From Acidimicrobiaceae bacterium (GTDB lineage Bacteria > Actinomycetota > Acidimicrobiia > Acidimicrobiales > RAAP-2): a stretch of DNA of 32,173 nt. The first letter of the stretch is position 1. Each line of letters starts with the position of its first letter. The DNA lies in the NCBI GenBank assembly GCA_003152215.1, contig PLZP01000098.1:4256-36428 (forward strand), read 5' to 3'. Made by a program: the position numbers and the translations under genes. This document shows positions 17,227 through 25,135 of the stretch, piece after piece. Below the pieces are notes generated by a model, which saw only the letters and a program-made list of their open reading frames with translations, had not been told where the DNA came from and made no database searches.

Positions 17227-17407
17227 GATCCACCTCCTTTCGTCTCTGCGTGGTCGTTCGGCGAAACAACCACGGCGAGACCGGAAGGGTGACTAGGCGC
17301 CCATCGAGGCAGTCGTTCGAGGTTGTGACAGTGCGGCGCTCACCGCGAGGGTGGTACTAGGGGGTTTCAGAGAGCCCCCTTAGAACGTGACTCAAGACGA
17401 CGCGGCA
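17227..17407 (-). promoter_or_regulatory. Structured leader between the MgtE-type sensor and the NRAMP gene
   Basis: On the minus strand a long stem (GTCTC/GAGAC, a 2x2 internal loop, then a 10-bp arm with one G-U pair; 17242-17281, 6-nt loop) ends one base before the AAAGGAGG ribosome site. Further upstream in the RNA, 17357-17383 folds as an 8-bp stem with one bulge, based on GGGGG/CCCCC, without a U-run. M-box and yybP-ykoY (Mn) riboswitch consensus words were looked for and not found. It may be a metal-sensing or attenuating leader. Confidence 0.4.
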
Positions 17408-18667
17408 TCATTCCTCCACCGCGTGCATGCCGAACTCGCGTCGCCAGCCCTGAGGCAGGAGCTCTTCGAGTAAGTCGTCGACCGTGATGACGCCGACCAT
17501 TTTTCCGTGGTCGTCGTCGAGGACTGGCAACACTGTGAGATTGAAGTCGCTCATCTTGCGCGAAATTCGGTGGAGGTCCCAGTGAGGATGGACGTGCGCG
17601 AGTTGCGTGCGCGCGACCGTCAAGGCGAGGTCGGTGCCTCGAGCGCGCACCAGCGGCGCAATGGACGCTGCGCCAATTGGTTGTCCACTGTCGTCAAGAA
17701 TGAAGACGGCGTGCAGCGACTCCGCGGGCACGGTTGACGTTCGAATGGCTTCGAGGGCGTCCGCCGCGGTGGCGGTCGCGGGTACCGAGACAAAGTCGGT
17801 GTTCATGAGGCCGCCGCCGGTGTCGGCGTTGTAAGAGAGAAGTCGGCGGACTTTGGTTTGTTGGTCCGCGCCGAGACCCTCAAGGATCGGCAAACGACGA
17901 TCCTGGTCGATCTCACTGATGAGGTCGGCCGCGTTGTCGGGCTCCATCCGCGACAGCAGTCGCGCCGCGTCTACGTCAGAGCGTCCTTCGAGGAATTCCA
18001 GCTGGTGCTCGACATCGAGCTCCTCGAAGACGTCGGCCTCGAGTTCGCGGTCCAGACCAACGGCTTCAATGATCTCCTCACCCTCTTCGTGGCTCGCCTG
18101 CTCGACGAGGTCGGCAATCTGGGCGGGATGAAGTTTGGCCAGTTTGCGATAGGGAATTCGAAGTCGCGCGGTCGGCACGTGCGAGACAAAGGGCTCGATA
18201 GACGCAAAGTCAACAATCGCCTCAGACTTCACGCGCTGACCAATGCTCTGTCCAAGGACCCGACGCAGGAATGGTCGACGACCGGGGTCGACACCCACAA
18301 CCTCCCACTTGCCGTCGATCTGGGCAATCTCGATGTCGTTCGCCGTGATGAGACGACCGCGGACCAAGTTTATGAGGTGTCGTGCCAACAGGTCTTCCGC
18401 CAACAGCAGTTCACCGGGGCGACGCTCGAATCGACGAAGATCGACGCGCTTGCCCTCGAAGGTCATGCGGCCCTCGGCCAGTCCACCGATCTTGCGAATT
18501 GGAACGAAGAGGTCGCGACCCTCGATACGAATGACGGCTCCAACAACAGGTGGATGGGGGTTGTCCCCGAGGCGCGCGACGAAGTCTTGGACGCGACCAA
18601 TCCGGTCGCCGTCCGAATCGAAGATTGGTCGGTGCAGGAACGTGGAGAGGTGGAGAAAATCAGTCAT
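17408..18667 (-). CDS. Membrane-less MgtE-type sensor protein: PRC barrel, MgtE_N and CBS pair
   Basis: A 419-residue soluble protein. The N-terminus (about 8-125) looks like one or two PRC-barrel units (FDSDGDRIGRVQDFV, GRDLFVPIRKIGGL). MgtE_N follows (about 172-280: LHPAQIADLVEQ, LEFLEGRSDVDAARLLSRMEPDNAADLI), then the signature YNADTGGGLMNTDFVSV and two CBS domains (about 290-405). In true MgtE channels the membrane domain comes next; here the protein ends. Family knowledge says this cytosolic part binds Mg2+ and gates the pore. Its position before an NRAMP gene suggests it may sense metal for that transporter. ATG 18667 has AAAGG 6-7 nt upstream. A possible -10 box TAACCT (18691-18696) lies in an imperfect GGTCC/GGACC dyad. 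Confidence 0.88.
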   Translation of the reverse strand: MTDFLHLSTFLHRPIFDSDGDRIGRVQDFVARLGDNPHPPVVGAVIRIEGRDLFVPIRKIGGLAEGRMTFEGKRVDLRRFERRPGELLLAEDLLARHLINLVRGRLITANDIEIAQIDGKWEVVGVDPGRRPFLRRVLGQSIGQRVKSEAIVDFASIEPFVSHVPTARLRIPYRKLAKLHPAQIADLVEQASHEEGEEIIEAVGLDRELEADVFEELDVEHQLEFLEGRSDVDAARLLSRMEPDNAADLISEIDQDRRLPILEGLGADQQTKVRRLLSYNADTGGGLMNTDFVSVPATATAADALEAIRTSTVPAESLHAVFILDDSGQPIGAASIAPLVRARGTDLALTVARTQLAHVHPHWDLHRISRKMSDFNLTVLPVLDDDHGKMVGVITVDDLLEELLPQGWRREFGMHAVEE

Positions 18668-18767
18668 CTGTTGCCTTTAATGGTCCTTTTAGGTTACCCC
18701 TTCGGACCAATCGCCTCTTCAGAAGCAAGTGAAATCTCGGCGAACGCAACGCGAACGAGTTCGTGCC

Positions 18768-19796
18768 CTAGGACTTCGTGGGCTTGAAGTGAGCCAGTAC
18801 GTGAGCCACGAAGGCAACGTCGTCGTCGCTCACTCCGGCGTGGGTGACAAATCGAGCTCGTCGTGGTCCGATCGTGCCCCCGTCGACACCAACGTTTGCG
18901 AGTTCCTCGACCAGTTGACGGGCCTGGGGATGATTGAACGCGACGATGTTCGTTCGACAGGACTCGGGGTCGTACTGCGCTTCGGGAAACGCGGTCGCGA
19001 AGAGTTCGGCGAGCGCTCGGGCACGGACGTGGTCATCGGCCAACCGATCGACCATCGTGTCGAGTGCCACCAGTCCCGCCGCTGCGAGGAAGCCTGCTTG
19101 GCGCATCGCCCCACCGAGGCGTTTTCGTTCGATTCGTCCCTGCTCCATCAAACTGGCGGGTCCGGCCAGCAACGAACCGGCCGGTGCACACAGTCCCTTG
19201 GAAAGACAGGCCATCACCGTTGTTGCCGACGCGGCGTACTGCGCCGCGGTGGTGCCAGTTGCGACGACTGCGTTGAAAAGCCGTGCCCCATCGAGGTGGA
19301 CGGGACGCTCACCAACAGCGAGCGCGAGCGCGTTGATGTCACCCACGTCGAGCGGCGTACCGCCTGAAGGCATGTGGGTGTTCTCCAGGGCCACCATCGC
19401 CACGTGAGGCTGGTGGTCCTCTTCTGAGTCAATGACGTCAAGAACATCTCGAAGAGCGAGCGTGCCACTCGTGTCATCGACGCAGGCGAACTGGATACCG
19501 GAGTTCCTCGCCGCGGCACCCATTTCGAAACTCACCACGTGCTGACCGCGTCCCGCAACAATGAGGTCGCCGGGCTTCGCGAGGATGCGAACAGCGATCT
19601 GGTTGCCCATGACCCCCGACGGAACGAAGATCGCCGCCTCCTTGTTGACCAATGCCGCGAAGCGGTCCTCCAACGCTCGGATCGTGGGATCCTCGCCGTA
19701 GCCGTCGTCCCCGACAACCGCGGTCGCGATAGCGTCACGCATTTCCTGCGTTGGCTGGGTCAGCGTGTCACTTCGCAAGTCCACTCGTCGAGTCAT
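18768..19796 (-). CDS. ltaE: L-threonine aldolase (low specificity)
   Basis: A 342-residue PLP enzyme of the beta-eliminating lyase family that splits L-threonine or L-allo-threonine into glycine and acetaldehyde. VDLRSDTLTQPT opens the protein, LDGARLFNA (168-176) holds the PLP-ring aspartate, and Lys200 in CLSKGL forms the Schiff base. GDDGYGEDPT is the typical early loop. ATG 19796 has no ribosome site and sits 6 nt after TAACCT, so it is probably leaderless. It is divergent from the thioesterase gene and 100 nt upstream of the MgtE-type gene on the same strand. Confidence 0.95.
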   Translation of the reverse strand: MTRRVDLRSDTLTQPTQEMRDAIATAVVGDDGYGEDPTIRALEDRFAALVNKEAAIFVPSGVMGNQIAVRILAKPGDLIVAGRGQHVVSFEMGAAARNSGIQFACVDDTSGTLALRDVLDVIDSEEDHQPHVAMVALENTHMPSGGTPLDVGDINALALAVGERPVHLDGARLFNAVVATGTTAAQYAASATTVMACLSKGLCAPAGSLLAGPASLMEQGRIERKRLGGAMRQAGFLAAAGLVALDTMVDRLADDHVRARALAELFATAFPEAQYDPESCRTNIVAFNHPQARQLVEELANVGVDGGTIGPRRARFVTHAGVSDDDVAFVAHVLAHFKPTKS

Positions 19797-19832
19797 GGAC
19801 CGAGGTTATCGGCCGACTTCTACAATGGTCCG
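19797..19832. promoter_or_regulatory. Divergent leaderless promoter pair (ltaE / thioesterase)
   Basis: Only 36 bp separate the two divergent ATGs. On the minus strand TAACCT (19803-19808) ends 6 nt before the ltaE ATG; on the plus strand TACAAT (19821-19826) ends 6 nt before the thioesterase ATG. GGACC and GGTCC flank the region symmetrically. Both -35 regions would lie inside the opposite gene, so the polymerases should interfere with each other. Confidence 0.55.
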
Positions 19833-20252
19833 ATGCGCGACGAGATCACTACCGGATTCAGCGAAGGAACGAACGTGAACCAGGAGCTCGGTATCCGCGT
19901 CGTTGAAGTCACGCCGGAGAGAGTCGTGCTGCAAGTTGAGGTTGGCCCGAAGGTTCACCAGCCCTACGGCATTTTGCACGGCGGCGTTTCCGCGTTGATG
20001 GCCGAGGGCGCGGCGTCGATCGGTGGCGCCATCAGCGTCGGTCCCGACGAGATCGTCGTCGGGACCGAACTCAACTGTTCGCACCTTCGCCCAATGAGTA
20101 GCGGCGTCCTCACCGCAACCGCGACGCCTATCCGCAAAGGACGCACGGTGCACGTGTGGGCGATTGCACTGACCGACGAGAGCGACCGGATGATCTGCAT
20201 TTCGCGCTGCACGCTGCAGGTGTTGAAAGCACCCCCGGCGACGAAGGCCTAA
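19833..20252 (+). CDS. PaaI-type hotdog-fold acyl-CoA thioesterase
   Basis: A 139-residue single hotdog domain. YGILHGGVSALMAEGAASIGG is the family's active-site helix with the HGG loop and a following acidic residue, and VVGTELNCSHLRP plus GVLTATATPIRKGRTVHVWAIALTD are the beta strands of the fold. Such tetramers hydrolyse small aryl- or acyl-CoA esters; the substrate is not visible. The start is ATG 19833, leaderless behind TACAAT. Longer in-frame readings run into the divergent ltaE gene and are rejected. Confidence 0.9.
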   Translation: MRDEITTGFSEGTNVNQELGIRVVEVTPERVVLQVEVGPKVHQPYGILHGGVSALMAEGAASIGGAISVGPDEIVVGTELNCSHLRPMSSGVLTATATPIRKGRTVHVWAIALTDESDRMICISRCTLQVLKAPPATKA

Positions 20253-20563
20253 GAGGCTGTGTTTTATCTAGCGAGTGCGTCAAGAGACATGGCCTGCGCG
20301 AACAAATCATGACCTAACCGAATGATTTGATCGACACCCAATGGATTCTCTTGGAGTCCCTTCTCGTGACTCCCTCCAAAAGAGGACCGAGGCATTGAAG
20401 CGAACTTTGAAACGTCGTTAACGCGATGTTCAAAATCTCGCACAACGAATGCCATTGGAGGTTCGTGCCATCTGAATTGCCAAGGCGCTGAATGGCTTGG
20501 GCGACTCAGTTACGCGGGAACGCCACCCTCTCTTGCACACTGAGTGAAATGTGACAGCCCTGA
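20253..20563. other. Gap before the tnpB relic
   Basis: This 311-nt stretch is somewhat richer in A+T than its neighbours. It holds one small doubtful minus-strand frame and presumably the left end of the tnpB element. Short arms TGAAT (20561-20565) and ATTCA (20575-20579) flank the tnpB start. No clear promoter, target duplication or long inverted repeat was found. Confidence 0.4.
20264..20455 (-). CDS. Hypothetical small ORF, 63 aa (doubtful)
   Basis: ATG 20455 to TAA, no ribosome site visible. The composition is protein-like, with a likely C-terminal helix (GHDLFAQAMSLDALA), but no family is recognised. It sits next to the decayed tnpB, so it may be a fragment of a lost gene or passenger rather than a working gene. 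Confidence 0.25.
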   Translation of the reverse strand: MAFVVRDFEHRVNDVSKFASMPRSSFGGSHEKGLQENPLGVDQIIRLGHDLFAQAMSLDALAR

Positions 20564-21855
20564 ATGAGAATACGATTCATGACCACGACAACAGCCGCTG
20601 CGCCGATCTCGCATAGCGGTCAGGTGCTCTCGCGCGCAGTCACGTTCCAGTTCGCCCTTGATCCCAACATCGAACAGCGTTCGCTACTTGCTAAGTGCGC
20701 TGGAGCCCGGCGCTTCACCGTGAATCACCACTTGGCTCGCGTGAAGGCCAATCTCGAGACCAGGTCAACTGAGCGTGACGCATCCTCAGGCCCCGAAGGC
20801 CCGTTCGAACCACTCACTCACTCGCTCTCGTGGTCGGGGATTTCCTTCATCAACGAATTCAACGCCTGGAAAAATGGCTTGGCCGAAGACTCACCAATCA
20901 ACGATGACGGCAGCCGAGGTCTGTCGTGGCGCCACGATTTGCCCGGCCACGTCTTCGAGTGCGCCAGCGTGGACGCCGCCCGAGCGCTCGAGAACTTCTC
21001 TGCATCACAACGCGGTTTAGCGATCCTTCGCACCTGCGTCTGCCCAAATTCGGACCGGTCAAACTCTTCGGGCCCAGCCGAAAGGTTCGGCGCATGATCG
21101 ATGCCGGACGGTTCCACGTCTACTCCGCGACATTGAACCAGCGCGCGGGACGTTGGATCGTCTCGCTGACGGGTGTGGCCGCTGAACTGCACCACGCCGA
21201 ACGTAGCCGCAGTGCCCGTCACCCCGTTGCCGTGGGGGTCGACCGAGGGATTACTTCTCTTGCCGTCGCCGCGGACGCGAACGGCACCCCCTTCCAGGAC
21301 TTTGAGGGGGTGAAAACATTAAGAGCAGCGCAAGCCACGCTCAAGGCGGCCAACCAGGCCCTGGCCAGAACCACACCGGGGTCCAAGGGTCGCCAACGAG
21401 CAAGGGACCGACTCGCCAACACTCATCGAAAGGTCGCCAACATTCGACGACACCTGGTCCACGAGGCATCGAAGGCTCTCGTAACGAGAGCTCAGGTACT
21501 GGCACTCGAGGATCTCAACGTCACGGGCATGGTGAGAAACCGACGCCTTGCGAAGTCGATTTCGGACGCCGCGATGGGAGAACTGTCCCTTCAGATCCTC
21601 TACAAGGCCAAGTGGCACGGCGTTGAAGTGCGAATGGTTGACCGATTTTTTCCCTCGTCCAAAACGTGCTCGGGTTGTGGCGAAATCAAACGCGAACTGA
21701 ACCTTTCACAGCGGACGTACTTCTGCGTCGTCTGTGGTTTGGTCATCGACCGGGACCTCAACGCGGCCATCAACTTGGCCCGTTGGCAACCCGACGAGTC
21801 GCCTTCGGGCACGGCGCCAAACACCCCGCGCGCTCTACTTCTCTCTACAGTCTGA
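20564..21855 (+). pseudogene. tnpB: Orphan TnpB (IS605/IS607-type RNA-guided nuclease), internal deletion and frameshift
   Basis: Two frames together give most of a TnpB. The first (20564 to about 21015) holds the N-terminal wedge/REC part (VTFQFALDPN, GARRFTVNHHLARVKANL, HVFECASVDAARALENFSASQRG). The second, in another frame, resumes at about 21016 with FSDPSHLRLPKFGPVKLFG and runs to the end. The usual segment between them (about 25 residues with a FPRFKSRHR-like word) is missing, so this is a deletion, not a simple slip. The RuvC residues remain: Asp in GVDRGI, Glu in LALEDL, Asp in DRDLNAAINLA, and the CxxC...CxxC zinc finger. No tnpA is nearby. ATG 20564 or 20579 could be the old start. 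As it stands, full-length protein cannot be made. Confidence 0.88.
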
Positions 21856-21868
21856 TCCCTCAGGGATC
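21854..21868 (+). repeat. Hairpin at the tnpB stop codon (possible omega-RNA/right-end structure)
   Basis: GATCCC and GGGATC with a TCA loop form a 6-bp hairpin that begins within the tnpB stop. In TnpB elements the guide (omega) RNA overlaps the 3' end of the gene and the right end, and hairpins there are expected. The element border could not be fixed. Confidence 0.35.
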
Positions 21869-22104
21869 TGCACCGCGAAGCACGCGGGAAGAGCCGATCG
21901 TCACCCGCACAACCATCACGACACTGTGATGAGGGCACTGGGTCGGAACCGAGGACTTTGACAGATCATCGTCGAGGAAGTCGGACGGCGAACAAGCATC
22001 GCTGAGCCACCCGGCTTAGTTAATCAAGGTGAGCCGGTGGGTCCAATTGGGACACACGCTGTAAGTCGTAGACTGATTCGAAGGAAATCGCGAAGGAGCT
22101 GGCT
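21869..22104 (+). promoter_or_regulatory. Gap with fabH promoter and upstream dyad
   Basis: No gene is seen. TTGGGA (22047-22052), 16 nt, and TAGACT (22069-22074) form a plausible promoter for fabH. Just upstream, CCACCCGGCT (22007-22016) pairs with AGCCGGTGG (22032-22040) with one bulge and a 15-nt loop. CCAATTGG (22043-22050), a palindrome, overlaps the -35 box and could be an operator. The first part presumably contains the right end of the tnpB element. Confidence 0.45.
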
Positions 22105-23028
22105 ATGGGCGTTCGCTTTAAGGGCTGGGGCATTGGCCTGCCCGATCGAATCGTTACGAACGAAGAACTGTCCCAGACGTTGGACACGTCCGACGAGTGG
22201 ATCGCCGAGCGAACGGGTATTCGCGAGCGACGCGTGGGGGGTTCCGCGGTGTCACTCGGCGTCATCGCCGGGCGCAACGCCATTCAAGATGCCGGGCTTC
22301 TGGTCGGCGACATCGACTTCCTGGTCCTCGCCACAACCACGCCCGACCGACTCTGTCCGGCGTCGGCGCCGATGATCGCCAACGAATTGGGTCTCAACTG
22401 TGCATCAATGGATGTGAACGCCGCCTGTAGCGGCTTCATGTACGCGGTGCGGACGGCGCAGGGACTGCTCGAGACCGGCAATCGTCGGATCCTCGTGATT
22501 GGGTCAGAAAACCTCTCGCGTTGGGTCGACTGGAGTGACCGCAACATGGCCGTGCTGCTGGGCGACGGCGCCGGCGCCGCGGTCCTGGAGTACGACGAAA
22601 CGGGAACTGACGTGTTGTCCTTCGTCCTCGGCTCCGATGGTTCGGCGGCCGACCTTCTCACGTGCGAGCACGGTGGCTACTTCCAAATGGATGGCAAAGA
22701 GGTCTTTCGCAGGGCGGTGCGCGTCGTCGTTGACTCGGCCGAACAGGCGATGAAGATCGCCGACGTCAGTCCCGATGACATCAACCTCGTCATCCCCCAC
22801 CAGGCCAACGTCCGCATCATCAAGGCGGCCACCCAACGCCTCGGTATTCCAATGGAGCGCACCGTCGTCACGCTCGACCGATACGGCAACACATCGAGTT
22901 CGTCGATTCCCCTCGCCTTCTTCGATGCACGTCAGAACGGTCGAATCAAATCGGGCGAGTACGCATTGATGACGGGGTTTGGCGCCGGGATGACCTGGGC
23001 GTCGGCGGTCGTGCGGTGGTCGCGTTGA
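22105..23028 (+). CDS. fabH: 3-oxoacyl-ACP synthase III (KAS III, FabH)
   Basis: A 307-residue condensing enzyme that starts fatty-acid synthesis by joining acyl-CoA to malonyl-ACP. The triad is visible: Cys108 in NAACSGF, His232 in PHQANVRII and Asn262 in GNTSSSS. The N-terminal TSDEWIAERTGIRERR and the C-terminal GFGAGMTWASAVVRW are typical. ATG 22105 has GAAGGAG 6-7 nt upstream. It overlaps the next gene. It is not next to acpP, fabF or fabD, so a role in a special starter unit or other condensation is possible. Confidence 0.96.
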   Translation: MGVRFKGWGIGLPDRIVTNEELSQTLDTSDEWIAERTGIRERRVGGSAVSLGVIAGRNAIQDAGLLVGDIDFLVLATTTPDRLCPASAPMIANELGLNCASMDVNAACSGFMYAVRTAQGLLETGNRRILVIGSENLSRWVDWSDRNMAVLLGDGAGAAVLEYDETGTDVLSFVLGSDGSAADLLTCEHGGYFQMDGKEVFRRAVRVVVDSAEQAMKIADVSPDDINLVIPHQANVRIIKAATQRLGIPMERTVVTLDRYGNTSSSSIPLAFFDARQNGRIKSGEYALMTGFGAGMTWASAVVRWSR

Positions 23029-23897
23029 GCGGTCCGTCACTCGTCATCCTCGCCGCCGGTCGCGCTCGTCGCTACGGCGGAGTGAAACAGCTCGCACCGA
23101 TTGGCAAGCACGGCGAGGGCGTCATCGACCTCTTGGCCTCCGACGCGTACGCCGCGGGCTTTGACGACATCGTTATCGTCGTCAACGCGGATACCGGTCC
23201 AATGATCGAACAGCACGTCTCGTGGCATTGGCCCAAGGGCCGCAAGGTCACCTTTGCGGTCCAGACCAAGTTGCGCGGCACCGTTGAGGCGGTCCTGGCC
23301 GCCGAGAGCAGTCTGGACCTCTCCAAGCCCTTCGGCGTCTCCAACGCCGACGACCTCTACGGCCGCGAAGCGTTCATGCGACTCGGAGCGCACCTCGCCG
23401 AGAGTCCCGAGCACTGTCTGGTCGGTTTCGAACTCGACCGAGCCCTGGTTGGCAACCTGCAAGTCTCTCGTGGTACCTGCATGGTCGAAGATGGCATCCT
23501 CACCGACATCATCGAGCGTCGCAACGTGCACGCCACCAACGAGGGTTACGATGCCGACGACGGCCTCGAGCCCGAGTCGCTCTCCCCGCTCACGACGGTC
23601 TCGATGAATCTTTGGGGATTCCAACCATCCATCGTCCCCTTTATGCGCAAGGCCATCGAGGAGCACGATTTCTCCCAAGAGTCCGAAATCCAACTCTCGA
23701 CCTTCGTGGGCCAACTCTTGAAGACCGAGAAACCTCGGTTCGATGTGCTGCACACGCGTTCACGCTGCATCGGAGTCACCCACGCGCAGGACCTTGCCGT
23801 CGCACAACTCCTCGTTCGCCTTGAAATCGAAGTCGGGCAACGTCCGGAGTACGCCTTCGCGGAAGGCTCGACCACTACGCCACCCGCTGTCGACTGA
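23016..23897 (+). CDS. NTP-transferase family nucleotidyltransferase
   Basis: About 293 residues with a GT-A-like Rossmann fold. LAAGRARRYGGVKQLAPIG is the nucleotide-binding loop and catalytic Lys region, and SNADDLYGREAF holds the metal-binding aspartates. Relatives transfer nucleotides to sugar phosphates or cofactors; the substrate is unknown. The start is GTG 23016 or TTG 23025; both overlap the fabH stop (by 13 or 4 nt) and have G-rich upstream sequence. The overlap implies cotranslation with fabH. Confidence 0.82.
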   Translation: MVALSGPSLVILAAGRARRYGGVKQLAPIGKHGEGVIDLLASDAYAAGFDDIVIVVNADTGPMIEQHVSWHWPKGRKVTFAVQTKLRGTVEAVLAAESSLDLSKPFGVSNADDLYGREAFMRLGAHLAESPEHCLVGFELDRALVGNLQVSRGTCMVEDGILTDIIERRNVHATNEGYDADDGLEPESLSPLTTVSMNLWGFQPSIVPFMRKAIEEHDFSQESEIQLSTFVGQLLKTEKPRFDVLHTRSRCIGVTHAQDLAVAQLLVRLEIEVGQRPEYAFAEGSTTTPPAVD

Positions 23898-23909
23898 AGA
23901 CGTCGAGCG

Positions 23910-24365
23910 GTGACAGACCCGTTCATCATTCGTGAGGCCACTGCTGCCCACCTCGATGACATACTCAACTTGGAGACGCAAATAACTGGTCTCACCCAAC
24001 TTCGCGAGCGTGAAATCGTCGATGCGGCCATTAGTGCCCATGACTGCCTTGTGAGCACTGACGGTGCCGAGAGAGTTATTGGCTATGTCGTCCTCGCGCA
24101 AAAAGCATTCTTTGGGCGCGACTTTGTGCGCCTCCTCGGGGTTTCCGATGATCATCGACGTCTCGGAGTTGCTACTGCCCTGCTGGCTGGCGCACTTGCT
24201 GGGTGCTCAACGAAAACCGTGTTCATCTCGACGAACGAATCGAATGTCGTGATGAGATCACTGCTTGCGCACCACGGCTGGACATTTAGCGGAACCTTGA
24301 CCGGGATTGATGAAGGAGATCCGGAGTTTGTCTTCTGGAAGCAACCGATTGCGTCTACGAAGTAA
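23910..24365 (+). CDS. GNAT-family N-acetyltransferase
   Basis: A 151-residue GNAT domain. FIIREATAAHLDDILNLE is the usual first strand and helix, YVVLAQ and VRLLGVSDDHRRLGVATALLAGAL form motif A with the acetyl-CoA pyrophosphate loop (RRLGVATAL), and VFISTNESNVVMRSLLAHHGW is motif B. It resembles the RimI group in size, but the substrate cannot be assigned. GTG 23910 has a weak GAG upstream and lies 12 nt after the nucleotidyltransferase stop. It converges with the ABC genes, 7 nt apart. Confidence 0.85.
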   Translation: MTDPFIIREATAAHLDDILNLETQITGLTQLREREIVDAAISAHDCLVSTDGAERVIGYVVLAQKAFFGRDFVRLLGVSDDHRRLGVATALLAGALAGCSTKTVFISTNESNVVMRSLLAHHGWTFSGTLTGIDEGDPEFVFWKQPIASTK

Positions 24366-24372
24366 CTGTTCG

Positions 24373-25107
24373 TCACACTGCCTTGGTCGTATCCGAAGAA
24401 ATGGATCCGTCACGAATACGAATTCGGCGCCCGGTGTGCGCAGCGACGTCCTCGTCGTGCGTCGCAATGATGATCGTCACGCCGAACTGCTGCTGAAGGT
24501 CGTCGAGTAGGGCCAGAAACTCGCCCGCGTTTGTGGAGTCGAGGTTGCCGGTTGGCTCGTCTGCGATAATGACTTCCGGTGAATTGGCCAGTGCTCGAGC
24601 GATGGCCACTCGTTGCTGCTCCCCGCCGGACAGTCGCGACGGAAGGTGTCCGAGCCGATGGGCGAGGCCGACCTGGCCCAGCAGGACACTGGCGCGCGCT
24701 ATGCGCTTCGCGTTTGAGGACTCGCGCGGCACCATGGCGATAGCCACATTCTCTTCGGCGCTCAATGTCGGTATCAGGTTGAACTGCTGGAACACGAAAC
24801 CGATCTCTCGAGAGCGGATATCGGTGAGGACACTGTCCGATTCATCTTCGAGCGATCGACCGGCGAAGCGAATCTGACCCGAGGTCGGTGAATCGAGTGC
24901 CCCCAGCAGCTGGAGAAGTGTCGTCTTGCCCGAGCCACTCGGGCCCTCGAGCGAGACCGTCTCTCCACGTGCGATGTCCAAGTCAATGCCCCGCAAGGCG
25001 TTGACCGTTACGCCTCCTTTTGAGAAGCTGCGAGTCACGCCCTTCAATGAATAAAGAGGTTCCCCAGAAGAGGACTTTGGGTTGTCGTCAACCACAACTT
25101 GCGTCAT
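24373..25107 (-). CDS. ABC transporter ATP-binding protein (LolD/MacB type)
   Basis: A 244-residue ATPase of the MacB/LolD class. Walker A GPSGSGKT (about 55-62), Q-loop FQQFNLIPTLSAEENV, signature LSGGEQQR, Walker B VIIADEPTGNLD and switch His in IATHD are all present. DEPTGNLDS and QFNLIPTLSA are typical of the class, which drives mechanotransmission or export with FtsX-like permeases. ATG 25107 has GAAAGG 8 nt upstream, 28 nt after the permease stop. Confidence 0.94.
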   Translation of the reverse strand: MTQVVVDDNPKSSSGEPLYSLKGVTRSFSKGGVTVNALRGIDLDIARGETVSLEGPSGSGKTTLLQLLGALDSPTSGQIRFAGRSLEDESDSVLTDIRSREIGFVFQQFNLIPTLSAEENVAIAMVPRESSNAKRIARASVLLGQVGLAHRLGHLPSRLSGGEQQRVAIARALANSPEVIIADEPTGNLDSTNAGEFLALLDDLQQQFGVTIIIATHDEDVAAHTGRRIRIRDGSISSDTTKAV

Positions 25108-25135
25108 GTTTCATACCTTTCAATGGGAGTGGATT

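Noticed and set aside
17357..17383. Intrinsic terminator after the MgtE-type gene
   Set aside because: The stem is strong but no U-run follows on the minus strand.
17227..17407. M-box or yybP-ykoY (Mn2+) riboswitch before the NRAMP gene
   Set aside because: The conserved core words of these classes were not found; only general structure is claimed.
17858..18787. 309-codon plus-strand frame opposite the MgtE-type gene
   Set aside because: The minus strand has clear MgtE_N and CBS motifs; this frame has none and runs past the end of the gene into ltaE.
20564..21855. Programmed frameshift in tnpB
   Set aside because: About 25 residues expected between the two frames are missing, so a ribosomal slip could not restore a normal protein; deletion is the simpler reading.
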